NCBI GenBank assembly: GCA_026397725.1
Contig: JAPLUI010000252.1
Span: 1 to 53,714, forward strand
Direction of reading: 5' to 3'
DNA length: 53,714 nt
Origin: Verrucomicrobiota bacterium
Lineage (GTDB): Bacteria; Verrucomicrobiota; Verrucomicrobiia; Verrucomicrobiales; Akkermansiaceae
Below the pieces are notes generated by a model that had not been told where the DNA came from, searched no databases, and worked only from the letters and a program-made list of their open reading frames with translations. Every line of letters begins with the position of its first letter. Within the stretch, counting starts at the first letter, position 1. The translations under genes were made by a program, and so were the position numbers. Shown here in pieces: positions 51,604-53,714 of the stretch.

Positions 51604-51890
51604 TCAGCGCCTCCGCCGCCCCAGCAGCGCTACCCAGCCGCCGGCGAGCAGCGTCAGGACCGCGCAACCGGGCTCGGGGACGGTGGCGACACGGAAGCCG
51701 AGCGTGTTGCTCTCAGTGGCCGGGACGTTGATGCCGCAGGCCGTGGAGGCTAGCAGGAATGAGAGGCCGGCGTTGTACCAAGAGCCCCCACGCAGCCCCC
51801 GCGACGAGTCGGTGGGGACGGCGTCGTTCCATTCCCACACGTTCCCGGCCTGATCGTTGGTTCCATAGTGGCTATCGGCAACGATCCCGG
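51604..51890 (-). pseudogene. 3' fragment of a second FGE-like PEP-CTERM gene
   Basis: Only the last part remains: YGTNDQAGNVWEWND, GLRGGSWYNAGLSFLL, ESNTLGFRVATVPEPGC and the PEP-CTERM end. Upstream the frame has a stop near 51891 and no FGE sequence. The last 90 bases are almost identical to the end of 49740-50729, but the protein just before differs (VPTDSSRGLRG), so this is a related paralogue and not a recent full copy. Confidence 0.75.
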
Positions 51891-51949
51891 ATGGTCACTG
51901 CCTATCACCTTCAAACGCACGAAGCCGGGTTGGAAGACACGGCAAGGCC

Positions 51950-51977
51950 GGAGGGCATCGCTGCCCTCCGGCCTCCG
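51950..51977 (-). terminator. Hairpin after the surface-protein gene
   Basis: A perfect 12-bp stem (ggccggagggca / tgccctccggcc) with a 4-base loop lies 12 bases after the stop at 51989. No T-tract follows, so it may stop transcription weakly or only protect the 3' end. Confidence 0.55.
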
Positions 51978-51988
51978 GATAATCGTCG

Positions 51989-53590
51989 TTAGGGCGTGAC
52001 CACCAGGCGGCAGAATTGCTTCGCCGCGCCGGTTGGCAGGGTGTAAATCACCTGGGTCGGGTCGGACAACAAGTCAACGTCGGCCGGGTTGGCTGGCAAC
52101 CAAGCGGTGAGGTTGTCGGAAACCTGCACCTCGAAGGAGGCGACCGGATTCACACGAGGCCAGGCGACCTTGCCGGCCACCACACCCGGATTGGTGGCGA
52201 GGCCGTTCATGCCCATGAAGTAGGCGACGCCGTTGGAGACACCGTCATGATTGAAGTCCTCGCCAGCCGTCTGCCCGTTGGCGTAGGTGGCCGCCCAGGT
52301 GTCGAACGTGGAACTGGTGCCACCGCCCACCACCACCCTGCCGGTGCCGGTCACAAAACCGTCGGCGACAGTGTAGGTGCCTGGATCCTTGAGTGTGCCG
52401 TCAACAGTGAGGCTGCCTGTCGTGAGCACGCCGTCGGTGCCGGTTTCCACCGAGGTGCCCGCAGCGAGGGTCAGTCCGGCGATGGTGTCGGAGAAGCCGG
52501 CGAGGTTCAGCTTGGTACCTGTGGTGGCGAGCGTCACGTTCGAGAGATCGCTGATCTGGTCGCTGCGGGTCCACACCAGAGCGGATCCCCCGTTGATCAC
52601 CGAGATCTCGCCGCACAGCGCGTTGCCGGCACTCTTGGCGAGTGACGCGACGCTGTAAGACACGACCGTCGTCCCGGTGTAGGTGCTGCCGGTGCTGCCA
52701 TTGATCGTCACGGCGGGCGCGTCCTCAATCCTCACCACGCCGTCGCCGAAGATCGCGCTGCTGATGGTATAAGGCGTATTCCAGCCTCTTTCCAATTGGA
52801 GCGTGTTGCCATTGAGGTTCAGGTCAACCGAGACGAGTGCGACCCCCCACCAGCACCGGGTTAGCCCCACGAGCCTGCCGGTATTGCCAATGCCAACCGT
52901 GTCGTCGATCAATATGCCAGCCGCAGGCCCTTCAGGTGCGATGCCGAGGTAATTGCTGATATCCCGGCGGTCCAAGGTGGTGAAGGTCCACTCCAGGCCG
53001 GCGGTCGGACCGACGTCATTCTTGGCGACGACCTGCCAGTTGTAGGTCGAGAGCGAGAGCACCTGGCTGCTCAGGGTGTATTCGCTGAGCGCGACAGTGG
53101 CGGTCGGGCTCTCCGGTTTGGTATCCGTGGAGAGCCAGAAATAGACATCATAGCTGGTGGCGCCGGAACAATCCGCCCAATCGAGTTTGGCGAGATTGAC
53201 GGGATGGACGGTGGCCAAGTCAGCCGGGACGGGCGTTATCGGGGTGGCAGGTGGCGTCTCGATGATCGGCGGGCCGGAGGCGCCCACTTCGATGTAGCCG
53301 GAGCCCGTGACATATCCGTCACCGGCGATCTTGGCCACCTCGGGTTGTTGGACGCCGTTGATGAACAGCTTGGTCACTTTGAGGATACCGCCCGCGCCCG
53401 TTTGCACGGCGGTGCCCGTCACCAGATAGAGATCGTTGATCGTATCCGAAAAGCTGGCCAGGTTGAGAACGGCCGATGACGCGCTGAGGGTGACATCCGA
53501 AGCATCGCTGATCTGGTTGCTGGCGGTCCAAGTGATTCTTGCCCCGGCGTTGTTCAATGTGATGGCACCCCGCAGGGCATGCGCGTCAAG
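51989..53590 (-). pseudogene. 5'-truncated beta-strand-repeat surface protein
   Basis: The open frame gives autotransporter-type beta repeats (NQISDASDVTLSASSAVLNL and DQISDLSNVTLATTGTKLNL are repeats of each other), a fibronectin-like module (WADCSGATSYDVYFWLS), and a C-terminal domain common in verrucomicrobial surface proteins (FDTWAATYANGQTAGEDFNH and VSFEVQVSDN-like block). Repeat sequence continues upstream of the first start codon (HALRGAITLNN) up to a stop at 53591. There is no signal peptide. So the 5' end is lost, probably cut by the neighbouring AbrB-type gene region. Confidence 0.75.
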
Positions 53591-53714
53591 TTAAGGGCTT
53601 ATTCCCTTTAACCACGGGCTTTTTCGGCTTCACGCGGCGGAGAACGAACGTGTTCCGGTCTTCCACCAGCCATTCCATCTCCTCTCCCTTCTCGATCTGC
53701 GCCGCCTCCGCCAA
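53586..53714 (-). CDS. C-terminal part of an AbrB/MazE-type antitoxin (runs off the window)
   Basis: The frame encodes LAEAAQIEKGEEMEWLVEDR and FVLRRVKPKKPVVKGNKPLT then stop, the second half of an AbrB-fold DNA-binding antitoxin. The N-terminal half lies beyond 53714. The stop overlaps the edge of the truncated surface-protein sequence by a few bases. Confidence 0.6.
   Translation of the reverse strand: MAEAAQIEKGEEMEWLVEDRNTFVLRRVKPKKPVVKGNKPLT

Overview
The window reads as a piece of a GC-rich chromosome from the phylum Verrucomicrobiota. The best marker is a five-gene locus at about 30.4-37.9 kb that resembles, in gene order, size and domain content, the Amuc_1098-Amuc_1102 pilus-like locus of Akkermansia muciniphila. 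PEP-CTERM tails, a beta-strand-repeat surface protein and dense intergenic repeats fit the same phylum. I saw no tRNA, rRNA or CRISPR array.

Layout. (1) 0.7-17.4 kb: a lipid or aryl-polyene-like biosynthetic block. It holds a LolA-like carrier, ketoreductase, acyl carrier protein, flippase-like membrane protein, B12/radical SAM enzyme, acyltransferases, glycosyltransferase, AMP-dependent acyl-ACP/CoA ligase, a fused ketosynthase plus chain-length-factor-like protein, a FabZ-like dehydratase, an ABC-2 exporter, a methyltransferase, a polysaccharide deacetylase and a PagL-like lipid A deacylase. A plausible reading is a polyene or unusual fatty acid made on the ACP, attached to a lipid carrier and exported to the outer membrane. 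(2) 17.5-18.1 kb: tandem hairpin repeats. (3) 18.4-24.3 kb: a 1986-residue bacterial alpha-2-macroglobulin. (4) 24.4-25.6 kb: decayed gene fragments. (5) 25.8-30.0 kb: ribosomal protein bS21 and the 2-oxoglutarate dehydrogenase genes sucA-sucB. (6) 30.4-37.9 kb: the pilus-like operon. (7) 38-40.8 kb: aroD and a DinG-type helicase.

(8) 41-49.1 kb: a type I restriction-modification island. hsdR, a small unknown gene and an hsdM-hsdS fusion form one operon. The fusion carries two in-frame insertions: a DUF559 nuclease-like module bracketed by a 24-bp perfect inverted repeat, and a cluster of REP-type hairpins. Downstream lies a REP-associated tyrosine transposase (RAYT) flanked by the same hairpins, then a second copy of the hsdS 3' end and a broken AAA ATPase gene. 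I consider this the most unusual part of the window. (9) 49.2-53.7 kb: a short element with 15-bp terminal inverted repeats, a formylglycine-generating-enzyme-like PEP-CTERM protein, a truncated copy of it, an orphan antitoxin, a 5'-truncated surface protein and the end of an AbrB-type gene.

Repeats at many scales link the regions: a 9-bp minisatellite in the lipid block reappears in the linker of SucB, a dispersed element has inverted copies at 0.5 and 30.2 kb, and the first 82 bp around the dinG start are duplicated near 51.3 kb. All functional calls come from reading the sequence; no database search was run.
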